NCBI GenBank assembly: GCA_963752225.1
Contig: CAVVXS010000007.1
Location: 1,860,001 to 1,924,000, forward strand
Reading direction: 5' to 3'
DNA length: 64,000 nt
From: JBBROS01 sp963752225
Lineage (GTDB): Bacteria > Pseudomonadota > Alphaproteobacteria > Acetobacterales > Acetobacteraceae
Shown here: positions 9,394 to 18,229 of the stretch, piece by piece
Numbering within the stretch: position 1 is the stretch's first letter
How the letters are laid out: the number at the start of each line of letters is the position of its first letter
Made by a program: the position numbers and the translations under genes
The notes under the pieces: model-generated
Told to the model about the DNA's origin: nothing
Seen by the model: the letters and a program-made list of their open reading frames with translations, nothing else
Database searches by the model: none

Positions 9394-9759
9394 ATGCCCA
9401 CACTCCACGTTTGCACCACCTGCCGCGCCGGCCAGCCCTTGCCGGAGGGCGCCACGCCGCCGGGCCAATCCCTGTTCGAGGCAGTGTCCCAGCAAGCCGG
9501 AAGCGCCGTCCGGGTGCTGCCGGTCAAATGCCTGTCGAGTTGCGACCATGGCTGCGCCGCGGCGATCTCGGCGCCCGGGAAGTGGACCTACCTGCTGGGC
9601 CGGCTCGACCTCTCGCTGGTGCCGGATCTGCTCGCCTATGCCGCGACCTATGCGGCGCACCCGACCGGCACCGTGCTGCCGTCCCGGCGTCCGGCGTCGC
9701 TCGCGAAGATGATCCTGGGCCGCATGCCGGACCTCGTGGTCGCCGAGGCCGCGGAATGA
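9394..9759 (+). CDS. DUF1636 family metal-binding protein
   Basis: A 121-residue protein with the cysteine pattern HVCTTCRAG ... VKCLSSCDHGCAAAI. The fold and spacing resemble thioredoxin-like ferredoxins with a metal or 2Fe-2S site. DUF1636 proteins are often found beside cobW in cobalamin clusters, but no reaction has been assigned that I know of. It is the first gene behind the riboswitch and overlaps cobW by four bases (ATGA), so it is controlled by cobalamin and translated with cobW. A role in cobalt handling or in redox supply to corrin synthesis is inference. Confidence 0.8.
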   Translation: MPTLHVCTTCRAGQPLPEGATPPGQSLFEAVSQQAGSAVRVLPVKCLSSCDHGCAAAISAPGKWTYLLGRLDLSLVPDLLAYAATYAAHPTGTVLPSRRPASLAKMILGRMPDLVVAEAAE

Positions 9760-10796
9760 CCGCCATCCCCGCCACCGTCATCACCGGCTTCCTCGGCGCC
9801 GGCAAGACCACCCTGCTGCGCCATCTGGTCGAGCACGCCGGCGGACGGCGCCTGGCCCTCATGGTCAACGAGTTCGGCAGCGTCGGCGTCGACGCGGCGA
9901 GCTTGCGCGGCTGCGGCATCCCGGCTTGCGAGGAGGCCGACATCGTCGAGCTCGCCAATGGCTGCCTGTGCTGCACGGTCGCCGACGAGTTCCTGCCGGC
10001 GATGGAGGCGCTGCTCGCGCGCACGCCGCCGCCGGAGCACATTGTGATCGAGACGTCGGGCCTCGCCTTGCCGAAGCCGCTGCTGAAGGCGTTCAACTGG
10101 CCCGGCATCCGCTCGCGGGTCACGGTGGACGGCGTGATCACCGTGGTCGACGGGCCGGCGGTCGCCGACGGCCGCTTCGCCGACGACCCGGACGCGGTGG
10201 CGCGGCAACGCGCGGCCGATCCGGAGGTGGACCACGACAACCCGTTGGCCGAGGTGTACGAGGATCAGCTCGCCTGCGCCGACCTGGTGGTGCTGAACAA
10301 GGCCGACCTGCTCGACGCCGCGTCGCTCGAGCGCCTGACCGGGATGATCACCGCCGCGCTGCCCCGGGCCGTCCGGGTCGTCCCCGCCCGGCATGGCCGT
10401 CTCGACCCGGCGGTGCTGCTTGGCCTGGGCGCCGCGGCCGAGCACGACCTGGCCGCCCGGCCGTCGCACCACGACGCGGCGGACGGCGAGCACGAGCATG
10501 ACGACTTCGAAAGCTTCGTCGTGCCGCTGCCCGAGCTCGCGGCCCCCGACGCCCTCCTGGCGCGCCTCCGCACCGTCGCCGAAACCCACGCCGTCCTGCG
10601 CATGAAGGGGTTTGCCGCGGTGGGCGGCAAGCCGATGCGGCTCGCGATCCAGGGCGTCGGGGCCCGGTTCGCGGCGGCGTTCGACCGGCCGTGGCGCCCC
10701 GGCGAGGCGCGCGCGGGGCACCTCGTGGTGATCGGCCAGACCGGCCTCGACCGGGCGGCGATCACCACGAGCATCGAGGGCGGCGTCGCCGCCTGA
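9756..10796 (+). CDS. cobW: CobW, cobalt/cobalamin-associated GTPase
   Basis: A 346-residue G3E GTPase with Walker A GFLGAGKTTLLRHL (~9-22), the metal motif GCLCCTV (~69), Walker-type VIETSGLA and the guanine-specificity motif NKAD. A histidine/acid-rich stretch (residues ~233-250, HHDAADGEHEHDD) separates the GTPase and C-terminal CobW_C domains and could bind metal. CobW is thought to deliver Co(II) to the CobNST chelatase, which fits the position directly before cobN. The start ATG overlaps the DUF1636 stop, and its own stop shares a base with the cobN start. Confidence 0.93.
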   Translation: MTAIPATVITGFLGAGKTTLLRHLVEHAGGRRLALMVNEFGSVGVDAASLRGCGIPACEEADIVELANGCLCCTVADEFLPAMEALLARTPPPEHIVIETSGLALPKPLLKAFNWPGIRSRVTVDGVITVVDGPAVADGRFADDPDAVARQRAADPEVDHDNPLAEVYEDQLACADLVVLNKADLLDAASLERLTGMITAALPRAVRVVPARHGRLDPAVLLGLGAAAEHDLAARPSHHDAADGEHEHDDFESFVVPLPELAAPDALLARLRTVAETHAVLRMKGFAAVGGKPMRLAIQGVGARFAAAFDRPWRPGEARAGHLVVIGQTGLDRAAITTSIEGGVAA

Positions 10797-13700
10797 TGCA
10801 CCTCCTCGTCCGCGAAACGAGCAGCCTCGACGAGCAGGCCCCGGCGCAGGAGCTGGGGCACCGCCCGGCACCGGTGGTGGTGATGTCGTTCTCCGATGCA
10901 GACCTGGGTGCGCTGGCCGGCGCCTGGACCCCGGCCCGGCCGGAGATGCGGCTAGTGCCGCTGTCGCGGTTGCGGCATCCGATGTCGGTCGATCTGTACC
11001 TGGAGCAGGTCGTCTGCCACGCACGCTGCGTCGTGGTCCGCCTGCTCGGCGGCCTCGATTACTTCCGCTACGGCGCCGACGAGCTCGCGGTGCTGTGCCG
11101 GGCGCGCGGCATTGCCCTGGCGCTGCTGCCGGGCGATGCGGCCGACGACGCCCGGCTGCGGGAGTTGTCCACGGTGGCGCCGGAGGCGTGGTCCGCGCTC
11201 GACGCAGCGTTCCGCGCCGGCGGGCCGGCGGGGAATGCGCTGGTGCTCGCCTGGACGGCGCACCTGGCCGGGTCTGCGCCGCGCCCCGCCGCCTCGGCGA
11301 CGGCGGTGCCGCAGCACGGGGTGCATAGGCTCGATCTTGCCGGGCCGTTCGCGGCACGGGATGGGGCAGATGGCCGGATCAAGTCCGGCCATGACGTGCT
11401 TGAGGCGTTGTCGTCGCTTCCAACGTCATCCCCGGACTTGATCCGGGGATCCCTCGCCTGGCCCGGCTTGGCCGCTATCGTGTTCTACCGCTCCCACCTC
11501 CTGTCCAACGACATCGCACCGGTCGAGGCGCTGACCGCGGCGCTGCACGCGCGCGGCTTTGCCGTCGGCTCGGTCTTCGCCAGCAGCCTGAAGGCGCCGG
11601 ACACGGCGGCCTTTGTCGCCCGGACCCTGCGCGCTTGGCGGCCGGCGGTGGTGCTCAACGCCACGGCCTTCTCCGCCCGTCCGGACCGCGGCCCCTCGCC
11701 GCTCGACGCCGCCGGTGCGCCGGTGCTGCAGCTCGTGCTGTCCGGCTCCGGCCGCGACGCCTGGGCTGCCTCTTCACGCGGCTTGTCGCCGACCGACCTT
11801 GCGATGCATGTCGTGCTGCCGGAACTCGACGGGCGGCTGTTGACCGGCGCCGTGTCGTTCAAGGCCGAGGCGACGCCCAACCCCGCGCTGCAATACGCTC
11901 GGACGGTGCACCGGCCCGACCCGGACGGCATCGCGCTGGCGGCCGACCGGGCGGCTGGCTGGGCCCGGCTGGCCGGCACGCCGCGCGCTACCCGGCGCCT
12001 GGCGATCGTGCTGTCCGATTACCCCGGCATCGGCGGCCAGCAGGGGCACGCGGTCGGCCTCGACACCTTCGCGAGCGTGTCGGGGCTACTGGAGTTGCTG
12101 CGAAACGATCCGGCCGGCGGCTACCGCGTCACGCCGCACGGCGCGGCCGAGATCGCGCACGCGCTCTGCACCGCGCCGCCGTCTCCGTTCATGCGCCTGT
12201 CGGAGTACGAGCGGCTGCTGCGGCATTTGCCGGCGCCGCTGCGGGCCGCGGTCCAGGACGCTTGGGGCAATCCGGCGGACGATCCGTCGGTGTGCGGCGA
12301 CAGCTTCGTGCTGCGCCACCTGCACGCCGGCCGAGCGCTGGTGGCGCTCCAGCCCGACCGCGGCAGCGCTGCCGACCGCCGGGCCGCCTACCACGACCCG
12401 GACCTGCCGCCACGGCATGCTTACGTGGCATTCCATCTCTGGCTGCGGCACCGGCTCGACGTCCACGCCTTGGTGCATGTCGGCGCCCATGGCAGCCTCG
12501 AATGGCTGCCGGGCAAGGCCGCGGCGCTGTCGCCGTCCTGCTGGCCACAGACGCTGACCGGCGGCCTGCCGGTGATCTACCCGTTCATCGTCAACAACCC
12601 CGGCGAGGCGGCGCCGGCCAAGCGGCGCCTCGGCGCCGTCACCATCGGCCATCTTACGCCGCCGCTGCGCCGCACCCCGCATCACGGCGCGGCGGCCACG
12701 CTCGAGCACCTGCTTGACGAGTATGCCGCCGCCGACGGGCTCGACCGTCGCCGCGCCGGCAGCCTGCGCCGGGAGATCCTGGAGCAGGCCGACAGCGCCG
12801 GCCTGCTGGGGGAATGCGGCGCGGCGCGGGATGCTGACCCCGACGAGATGTTGGCGCGGCTCGATGCCTATTTGTGCGACGTGAAGGACCTGCAGGTACG
12901 CGACGGGCTGCACGTCTATGGATGTGCGCCGGCACAAGCCGAGGGCGTCGACCTCGAACCGTCGGCGGCGTCGGAGCGCCGGGCGCTGCTGGCGGCGCTC
13001 GACGGCCGCCATGTCGAACCCGGCCCGGCGGGCGCCCCGTCACGCGGCCGCGGCGACGTGCTGCCGACCGGGCGCAACCTGTCCACGGTCGACCCGCGCG
13101 CCGTCCCCACCCGGGCCGCCACCACCCTTGCCGCCGGCGCCGCCGAGGCGCTGTTGCGCCGGCATGTGTCCGAGCACGGCGAATACCCGCGCAGCCTCGT
13201 GCTCGACCTGTGGGGCAGCGCCACGGTGCGCACCGGCGGCGAGGATCTCGCGATCGCCTTCCACCTGCTGGGCGCCCGGCCGGTGTGGGACGATGGGTCG
13301 GCGCGGGTGTCCGGGTTCGAAATCCTCCCGATTGCCGTGCTCGATCGGCCGCGCGTCGACGTCACGCTCCGCATCTCCGGGCTGTTCCGCGACGCCTTCG
13401 CGATGCAGGTGGCGCTATTCGACGCGCTGGTTCGGGCGATCGCCGCCCGCGACGAGGCGCCGGACTGGAACCCGCTCGCGGCCGGCGGCCAGGGGGCGCG
13501 CACGTTGCTGCGGGTGTATGGCCCGGCGCCGGGCCAGTATGGCGCGGGCGACGCGACCGGCGCCGGCTGGCTCGGCGCCTCGGCGGCGTCCTATGGGCGC
13601 GACCACCACGGCACCGCCGACCTGGCCGGGCTCGAGCGCCGGGTCGCCGCCGCGGACGCGTTCGTGCACACGCAGGACCACGCCGAGCACGACCTGCTCG

Positions 13701-14155
13701 ACAGTCCGGACTGGGCCGCGCACGAAGGCGGCTTCGCGCAGGCGGCGGCGGCCCTCGGGGCGGAGCCGGCGCTATACCATCTCGATACGTCGGTGCCGGA
13801 AACGCCGCGGGCTCGCACCGTTGCCGAGGAGGTAGTGCGGATCGTGCGCGGCCGCGCCGCCAACCCGGCCTGGATCGCCGGCATGATGCGCCATGGCCGG
13901 GCCGGCGCCGCCGAGATCGCCCGGCCGCTCGCGGCGCTGAGTGCCTATGCGCGCACCTTGCCGGAGCGGTTCGACGCCCAGTTCGACCTGCTGCATGCGG
14001 CAACGCTGGGCGACGTCGCGGTCGATGCGTTCCTGCGCGCCCACAACCCGGAGGCGCGCGCCGACCTGCTCGCCCGGTTCGCCGAGGCGCAGCGCGGCGG
14101 CTTGTGGCATCCGAGGCGCAATACCGCCGCCAGCGACGTGGACGCAGCGCCTTGA
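10796..14155 (+). CDS. cobN: Cobaltochelatase subunit CobN, with in-frame repeat insertion
   Basis: The large subunit (1119 residues) of the ATP-dependent aerobic cobaltochelatase that inserts Co2+ into hydrogenobyrinic acid a,c-diamide. Its partners CobS and CobT are not in the window. Family landmarks include VVVRLLGGLDYFRYG, IVFYRSHLLSNDIAPVEAL, VHVGAHGSLEWLPGKAAAL, YPFIVNNPGEAAPAKRRLGA and AFVHTQDHAEHDLLD. Residues ~191-221 (DGRIKSGHDV ... TSSPDLIRGS) do not belong to the family. They are encoded by a palindromic repeat inserted in frame just before the conserved IVFYR strand. The ATG start overlaps the cobW stop, and the 3' end overlaps the cobG TTG. Confidence 0.95.
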   Translation: MHLLVRETSSLDEQAPAQELGHRPAPVVVMSFSDADLGALAGAWTPARPEMRLVPLSRLRHPMSVDLYLEQVVCHARCVVVRLLGGLDYFRYGADELAVLCRARGIALALLPGDAADDARLRELSTVAPEAWSALDAAFRAGGPAGNALVLAWTAHLAGSAPRPAASATAVPQHGVHRLDLAGPFAARDGADGRIKSGHDVLEALSSLPTSSPDLIRGSLAWPGLAAIVFYRSHLLSNDIAPVEALTAALHARGFAVGSVFASSLKAPDTAAFVARTLRAWRPAVVLNATAFSARPDRGPSPLDAAGAPVLQLVLSGSGRDAWAASSRGLSPTDLAMHVVLPELDGRLLTGAVSFKAEATPNPALQYARTVHRPDPDGIALAADRAAGWARLAGTPRATRRLAIVLSDYPGIGGQQGHAVGLDTFASVSGLLELLRNDPAGGYRVTPHGAAEIAHALCTAPPSPFMRLSEYERLLRHLPAPLRAAVQDAWGNPADDPSVCGDSFVLRHLHAGRALVALQPDRGSAADRRAAYHDPDLPPRHAYVAFHLWLRHRLDVHALVHVGAHGSLEWLPGKAAALSPSCWPQTLTGGLPVIYPFIVNNPGEAAPAKRRLGAVTIGHLTPPLRRTPHHGAAATLEHLLDEYAAADGLDRRRAGSLRREILEQADSAGLLGECGAARDADPDEMLARLDAYLCDVKDLQVRDGLHVYGCAPAQAEGVDLEPSAASERRALLAALDGRHVEPGPAGAPSRGRGDVLPTGRNLSTVDPRAVPTRAATTLAAGAAEALLRRHVSEHGEYPRSLVLDLWGSATVRTGGEDLAIAFHLLGARPVWDDGSARVSGFEILPIAVLDRPRVDVTLRISGLFRDAFAMQVALFDALVRAIAARDEAPDWNPLAAGGQGARTLLRVYGPAPGQYGAGDATGAGWLGASAASYGRDHHGTADLAGLERRVAAADAFVHTQDHAEHDLLDSPDWAAHEGGFAQAAAALGAEPALYHLDTSVPETPRARTVAEEVVRIVRGRAANPAWIAGMMRHGRAGAAEIARPLAALSAYARTLPERFDAQFDLLHAATLGDVAVDAFLRAHNPEARADLLARFAEAQRGGLWHPRRNTAASDVDAAP
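11369..11455 (+). repeat. Palindromic repeat copy A, inside cobN
   Basis: Two perfect hairpins lie about 35 bp apart. The first has stems ATGGCCGGA / TCCGGCCAT with loop TCAAG (11370-11392). The second has stems ATCCCCGGA / TCCGGGGAT with loop CTTGA (11428-11450). The insertion keeps the cobN frame and adds about 29 codons. The same pair, in the same order and reading frame, occurs at 47398-47480 inside an ABC ATPase gene. Related copies lie in intergenic DNA at 18047-18215 and 32239-32335. Confidence 0.9.
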
Positions 14156-15174
14156 AGCGCGGCTGGTGCCCGACGCTGTACGACCCGATGCCGACCGGCG
14201 ACGGGCTGCTGGTGCGGGTCAAGCCTCCCGGCGCCCGGCTGAGCCCCGGCCAGGCCCGCGCCCTGGCGGAGGCGTGCGGCCGCTACGGCAATGGCGTGCT
14301 GGAACTGACCCAGCGCGGCAACGTGCAAATCCGGGGCCTCAGCGACGCCACCACCGGCCCGTTCGCCGCTTCCCTATTCGCCGCCGGCCTCGCGTCGCCG
14401 CCGGCCGTCGAGCGGCGCCGGGCGGTGATGCCGCCGCCGCTGCTCGGCGACGATCCCGGCTTGGCCGCGGACGCCGCCGCCGTCACTGCCCGGCTCGAGC
14501 GGGCCTTCGCCGAGGATCCCCGGCTCGAAGCGCTGCCGGGCAAGTTCGCGGTGCAGGTCGATGCGGGCGGGGTGCTCGGCGGGCGCCCGGCGGCGGCGAG
14601 CCTGATGGTGCACATCGCCGGCGCGGGCGCGAGCCTCCACGCGGGCGACGGGCGTGACGCCGGCGTGCTGGCGGGGCCGCTCCACTACCCCGGAACCGAG
14701 GCGCAGGCCTTCGCGCTTGCGCCGCCGTTCGGGCAGTTCGACGCCGCGATGCTGCGCGCGCTGGCGGCTTTGGCCGAGCGGCACGACACCGCCATCCGCG
14801 TGACACCCTGGCGGGCGCTGCTGCTCGGGCGGGTTCGGATCGGCGCCGACATCGCGGCCGAGGCTGGTCCGAACTGGATCACCGACCCCGCCGACCCGCG
14901 CCTGCGCGTCACCGCCTGCATCGGCGCCCCGGGCTGCGCGAGCGGCAGCACCCCCACCCGCGCCGACGCCGCCCGGCTCGCCGCGGCGATGCGGCCATAC
15001 CATCGCGTGCACGTCAGCGGCTGCGCCAAAGGCTGCGCCCATCCCGGCCCGGCGCCGCTGACGCTCGTGGGCCGTGAGGGGCGCTACGACCTCGTGCGGA
15101 ACGGGCGCGCGGGCGACCGCCCGGAGGCCCTGGCACAGACCCTGGACGGCATCGATGGGGCGGCGGTGCCATGA
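14152..15174 (+). CDS. cobG: Precorrin-3B synthase
   Basis: A 340-residue enzyme of the sulfite/nitrite reductase fold that makes precorrin-3B with oxygen, the ring-contraction-enabling step of the aerobic pathway. The N-terminal half-domain has the NELTQRGN-like motif LELTQRGNVQIRG (~46-58). The 4Fe-4S cysteines appear as TACIGAPGCASG and HVSGCAKGCAHP in the C-terminal half. The start is a TTG that overlaps the cobN stop (TTGA). The first residues (KRGWCPTLYDPMPTGDGLLVRV) match the family start. Confidence 0.92.
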   Translation: MKRGWCPTLYDPMPTGDGLLVRVKPPGARLSPGQARALAEACGRYGNGVLELTQRGNVQIRGLSDATTGPFAASLFAAGLASPPAVERRRAVMPPPLLGDDPGLAADAAAVTARLERAFAEDPRLEALPGKFAVQVDAGGVLGGRPAAASLMVHIAGAGASLHAGDGRDAGVLAGPLHYPGTEAQAFALAPPFGQFDAAMLRALAALAERHDTAIRVTPWRALLLGRVRIGADIAAEAGPNWITDPADPRLRVTACIGAPGCASGSTPTRADAARLAAAMRPYHRVHVSGCAKGCAHPGPAPLTLVGREGRYDLVRNGRAGDRPEALAQTLDGIDGAAVP

Positions 15175-15797
15175 CCCGCACCTATGAGCGGGACGGCGCG
15201 GCCATTTACGCGCAATCCTTTGCCACGATCCGCGCCGAAACCGACCTTCGGCGGTTCAGTGCCGACGAGGCGCGGGTCGCGGTCCGGCTGGTGCACGCCT
15301 GCGGCATGCCGGAGATCGCCGCCGCGATCCGCTTCCACCCCGGCTTTGCCGCCGCCGCCCGGCAGGCGTTGCTGCAGGGCGCGCCGATCCTGTGCGACGC
15401 CAAGATGGTCGCGCACGGCATCACCCGGCCGCGGCTCCCGGCCGGCAACGAGGTGGTGTGCACGCTGGACGACCCGCGCACGCCGGCGCTGGCCGCCCGC
15501 ATCGGCAACACCCGCTCGGCGGCGGCGCTCGAGCTGTGGGGCGAGCGGCTCCGCGGTGCGCTGGTGGTGATCGGCAATGCGCCGACCGCGCTGTTCCACC
15601 TGCTCGACCTGCTGGACGCCGGGGCGCCGCGTCCGGCAGCGGTCGTCGGCCTGCCGGTCGGCTTCGTCGGCGCCGCTGAAAGCAAGCAGGCGCTGGCGGA
15701 GGCGTCGCCGGTCCCGTGGCTGATCGTCGAAGGGCGCCGCGGCGGCAGCGCCATGGCGGTGGCCGCAGTCAACGCGCTGGCGAGCGAGCGGGAATGA
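15171..15797 (+). CDS. cobH: Precorrin-8X methylmutase
   Basis: A 208-residue enzyme that moves the C-11 methyl to C-12, giving hydrogenobyrinic acid. The catalytic histidine is in VRLVHACGMPEIA (residue 43 region), followed by CDAKMVAHGITRPRLP and IGNTRSAAAL, all family hallmarks. GLPVGFVGAAESKQAL near the C-terminus completes the active site. ATG overlaps the cobG stop by four bases, and the end overlaps cobI in the same way. Confidence 0.95.
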   Translation: MTRTYERDGAAIYAQSFATIRAETDLRRFSADEARVAVRLVHACGMPEIAAAIRFHPGFAAAARQALLQGAPILCDAKMVAHGITRPRLPAGNEVVCTLDDPRTPALAARIGNTRSAAALELWGERLRGALVVIGNAPTALFHLLDLLDAGAPRPAAVVGLPVGFVGAAESKQALAEASPVPWLIVEGRRGGSAMAVAAVNALASERE

Positions 15798-16516
15798 CGG
15801 GCACCCTGCACGTGGTCGGCACCGGTCCCGGCGACCCCGAGCTGATGACGTTGAAGGCCGCGCGGGTCATCGCGGCGGCGCCGGTGGTGGCGTTCTTCGC
15901 CAAGCGCGGGCGACCCGGCCACGCCCGCCGCATCGCCGCCGGCCATATCGGCGCCGGGACGCGGCTGCTGCGCTTCGAATACCCCTACACCACGGAGATC
16001 GCGGTTGACGACCCGCGCTACGAGCCGGCGCTGACCGGGTTCTATGCCGAGAGCGCGGAGGTGATCGGGGACGAGCTGACGGCCGGCCACGACGTCGCCT
16101 TGCTTTGCGAGGGCGATCCGTTCTTTTTCGGCTCGGCGATGTACCTGTTCGACCGGCTCGCGGGCCGCTTCCCGACCGCGATCATTCCCGGCGTCACTGC
16201 GATGAGCGGCTGCTGGTCGGCCGCCCGCCTGCCGATGACGCATGGCGACGACGTGCTGACGGTGCTGCCGGGCACGATGGAGCAGGCGGCGCTTGCGGGG
16301 AGACTGGCGACGACCGACGCCGCGGTGATCATGAAGGTCGGCAGCAACCTTCCCAAGATCCGCGCTGCCATGGCCGATGCCCGGCTGACCGAGCGCGCCA
16401 CCCTTGTCGAATTCGGCACCATGCCGGGTCAGCGGATCGTGCCCCTCGTCGACGCGCCCGCGGCGGCGCCCTACTTTTCCCTGGTGCTGGTCCCCGGGCG
16501 GCAGCGGCCGCGATGA
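15794..16516 (+). CDS. cobI: Precorrin-2 C20-methyltransferase
   Basis: A 240-residue SAM-dependent tetrapyrrole methylase that methylates precorrin-2 at C-20. It has the first glycine loop VVGTGPGDPELMTLKA, the SAM-site segment LLCEGDPFFFGSAMYLFDRL and PGVTAMSGCWSAARLP, which are typical of CobI/CbiL rather than of CobJ or CobM. It lies between cobH and cobJ with ATGA overlaps on both sides. The length is typical for the family. Confidence 0.94.
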   Translation: MTGTLHVVGTGPGDPELMTLKAARVIAAAPVVAFFAKRGRPGHARRIAAGHIGAGTRLLRFEYPYTTEIAVDDPRYEPALTGFYAESAEVIGDELTAGHDVALLCEGDPFFFGSAMYLFDRLAGRFPTAIIPGVTAMSGCWSAARLPMTHGDDVLTVLPGTMEQAALAGRLATTDAAVIMKVGSNLPKIRAAMADARLTERATLVEFGTMPGQRIVPLVDAPAAAPYFSLVLVPGRQRPR

Positions 16517-17259
16517 GCCTGTCCGTCGTCGGCCTCGGACCCGGCGATCCGGCGCTGGTCACGCCGGAAGCCTCGGCAGCGATCGAAGCCGCGCAGGACC
16601 TCGTCGGCTACGGCCCGTACCTCGATCGTGCGCCGCCACGGCCCGGCCAGGCGCGGCACCCCAGCGACAATCGGGTCGAGCTCGACCGGGCCCGCCATGC
16701 GCTGGCGCTGGCTTCGGACGGACGCCGGGTCGCGGTGCTGTCGGGCGGCGATCCAGGCGTGTTCGCGATGGCGAGCGCGGTGTTCGAGGCGGTCGAGGCG
16801 GGGCCGCCCGAATGGCGCGGGCTCGACATCCGGATACTTCCCGGCGTGTCCGCCATGCTGGCCGCGGCGGCCCGGCTGGGTGCGCCGATGGGCGGCGATT
16901 TCTGCGCCATCTCGCTGTCCGACAACCTCAAGCCATGGCCGCTGGTGCTGCGTCGCTTGACCGCCGCAGCGGCAGCGGGGTTCGTGATCGCGCTTTACAA
17001 CCCGTCCTCCCGCGCCCGGCCGTGGCAGTTGGCCGCGGCGCTCGATGCGTTGCGCCCGATCCTGCCGCCGGCGACGCCCGTTGCCTTCGCCACCGCCGTC
17101 ACCCGCCCGGACGAGCGGCTGCTGCAGACCACCCTCGCCGACGCCGACCCGGCGCAGGCCGACATGCGCACGCTGGTTCTGATCGGCAGTGCGGCGACCC
17201 GGTCGATCCGGCGTGCCGATGGCGGCACCTGGCTCTACACGATGCGATCGGCGAGTTGA
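16513..17259 (+). CDS. cobJ: Precorrin-3B C17-methyltransferase
   Basis: A 248-residue tetrapyrrole methylase carrying out C-17 methylation and ring contraction. Motifs are VVGLGPGDPALVTPEA, DLVGYGPYLD, the SAM-site segment VAVLSGGDPGVFAMA, ILPGVSAMLAAAARLGAP and FVIALYNPSSRARPWQL, a CobJ signature. It is the last gene of the riboswitch-led operon. Its last 25 bp overlap the end of cobK on the opposite strand. Confidence 0.94.
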   Translation: MSLSVVGLGPGDPALVTPEASAAIEAAQDLVGYGPYLDRAPPRPGQARHPSDNRVELDRARHALALASDGRRVAVLSGGDPGVFAMASAVFEAVEAGPPEWRGLDIRILPGVSAMLAAAARLGAPMGGDFCAISLSDNLKPWPLVLRRLTAAAAAGFVIALYNPSSRARPWQLAAALDALRPILPPATPVAFATAVTRPDERLLQTTLADADPAQADMRTLVLIGSAATRSIRRADGGTWLYTMRSAS

Positions 17260-17984
17260 TGCAGCCAAGCGAGCGCCGCCGCCGCATTCGGCACGACGGG
17301 CGGCTCCGGCGCCGGCGGGCGCGCCACCAGCAGCACCGGCAGGCACAATGCGCGGGCGGCGTCCAGCTTGGCGGCCGTCGCGTCGCCGCCGGAGTTCTTG
17401 GTCACCACCACCTCGATCTGCTCGTCGCGAAGCAGCCCCAGCTCGTCGGACAGTCGAAACGGGCCGCGGGCGGCGATGCACCGGACGCCGGGCGGCAGGG
17501 TCTCGGGTGCGGGCGCTTCGACGCTGCGGATCAGGTAGCGGTGCCAGGGTGCCGCGCGGAACGGCGCCAGCTCCTGCTGGCCCACGGTCAGGAACACGCG
17601 GCGCGGCGCCGGGCCGAGGGCGGCGACCGCGTCCTCCATGGTCGGCACCTCGGTCCAGCGGTCCCCGGGGCTCGGGGTCCAGGCGGGCCGCCACACCGCC
17701 ACGCGCGGCACCGAAGCCAAGTGCGACGCCTCCGCCGCGTGGCGGTGCATCTGGCGAGCGAAAGGGTGGGTGGCGTCGATCAGGGCGGTCATCTTCTCGT
17801 GCCGCAAATAGGCGGCGAGGCCGGCGATGCCGCCGAAGCCGCCGCGGCGTGCGGGCACGGCGGGCAAGGCGGGCGCCCGGGTGCGCCCGGCCAGGGAGAG
17901 GATCGGCCGGAAGCGTGCGTTCGTGGCGAGGGCGCGAGCGATGGCGGACCCTTCGGTCGTGCCGCCCAGGATCAGGATATTCAT
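17235..17984 (-). CDS. cobK: Precorrin-6A reductase
   Basis: A 249-residue NADPH-dependent reductase converting precorrin-6A to precorrin-6B. It shows the N-terminal loop ILILGGTTEGSAIARAL, the family motif ALIDATHPFARQM (~68-80), RVFLTVGQQELAPF and the late VVTKNSGGDATAAKLDAA. It is transcribed away from cobL. The 245 bp between the two starts are largely filled by palindromic repeats, so both promoters lie in or beside repeat DNA. Its 3' end overlaps cobJ by 25 bp. Confidence 0.94.
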   Translation of the reverse strand: MNILILGGTTEGSAIARALATNARFRPILSLAGRTRAPALPAVPARRGGFGGIAGLAAYLRHEKMTALIDATHPFARQMHRHAAEASHLASVPRVAVWRPAWTPSPGDRWTEVPTMEDAVAALGPAPRRVFLTVGQQELAPFRAAPWHRYLIRSVEAPAPETLPPGVRCIAARGPFRLSDELGLLRDEQIEVVVTKNSGGDATAAKLDAARALCLPVLLVARPPAPEPPVVPNAAAALAWLHQLADRIV

Positions 17985-18046
17985 AGGCCCGAGAGGTTCG
18001 TTGACGAGGTCCGGCGTACGTCTCGGTGGTACTCACGCCAATGCAC

Positions 18047-18215
18047 GTCATGGCCGGGCTTGACCCGGCCTTCTCTCGCCGTCGGCAGCAGGTCGTCCCC
18101 GGACGCCGCAGATCCCCGGATCGAGTCCGGGGATGACCTGAGTGGGACGACGTCAGACAAGGCCACCCCGGTCGTGGCAGGTCCTCGGATTGAGTCCGCG
18201 GATGACGCCAGTGGG
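18047..18215. repeat. Palindromic repeat copy C, between cobK and cobL
   Basis: Three hairpins occur in a row. They are GGCCGGG / CCCGGCC with loop CTTGA (18052-18070), ATCCCCGGA / TCCGGGGAT with loop TCGAG (18112-18134), and a decayed copy around 18182-18202 (TCCTCGGA, loop TTGAG, TCCGCGGA). The second and third units share their flank (GGATGAC..GAGTGGGA-like and GGATGACGCCAGTGGGA), so one looks like a tandem duplicate that has since diverged. They belong to the same family as copies A, B and D. Confidence 0.8.
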
Positions 18216-18229
18216 AGGCGGAGATAGGG

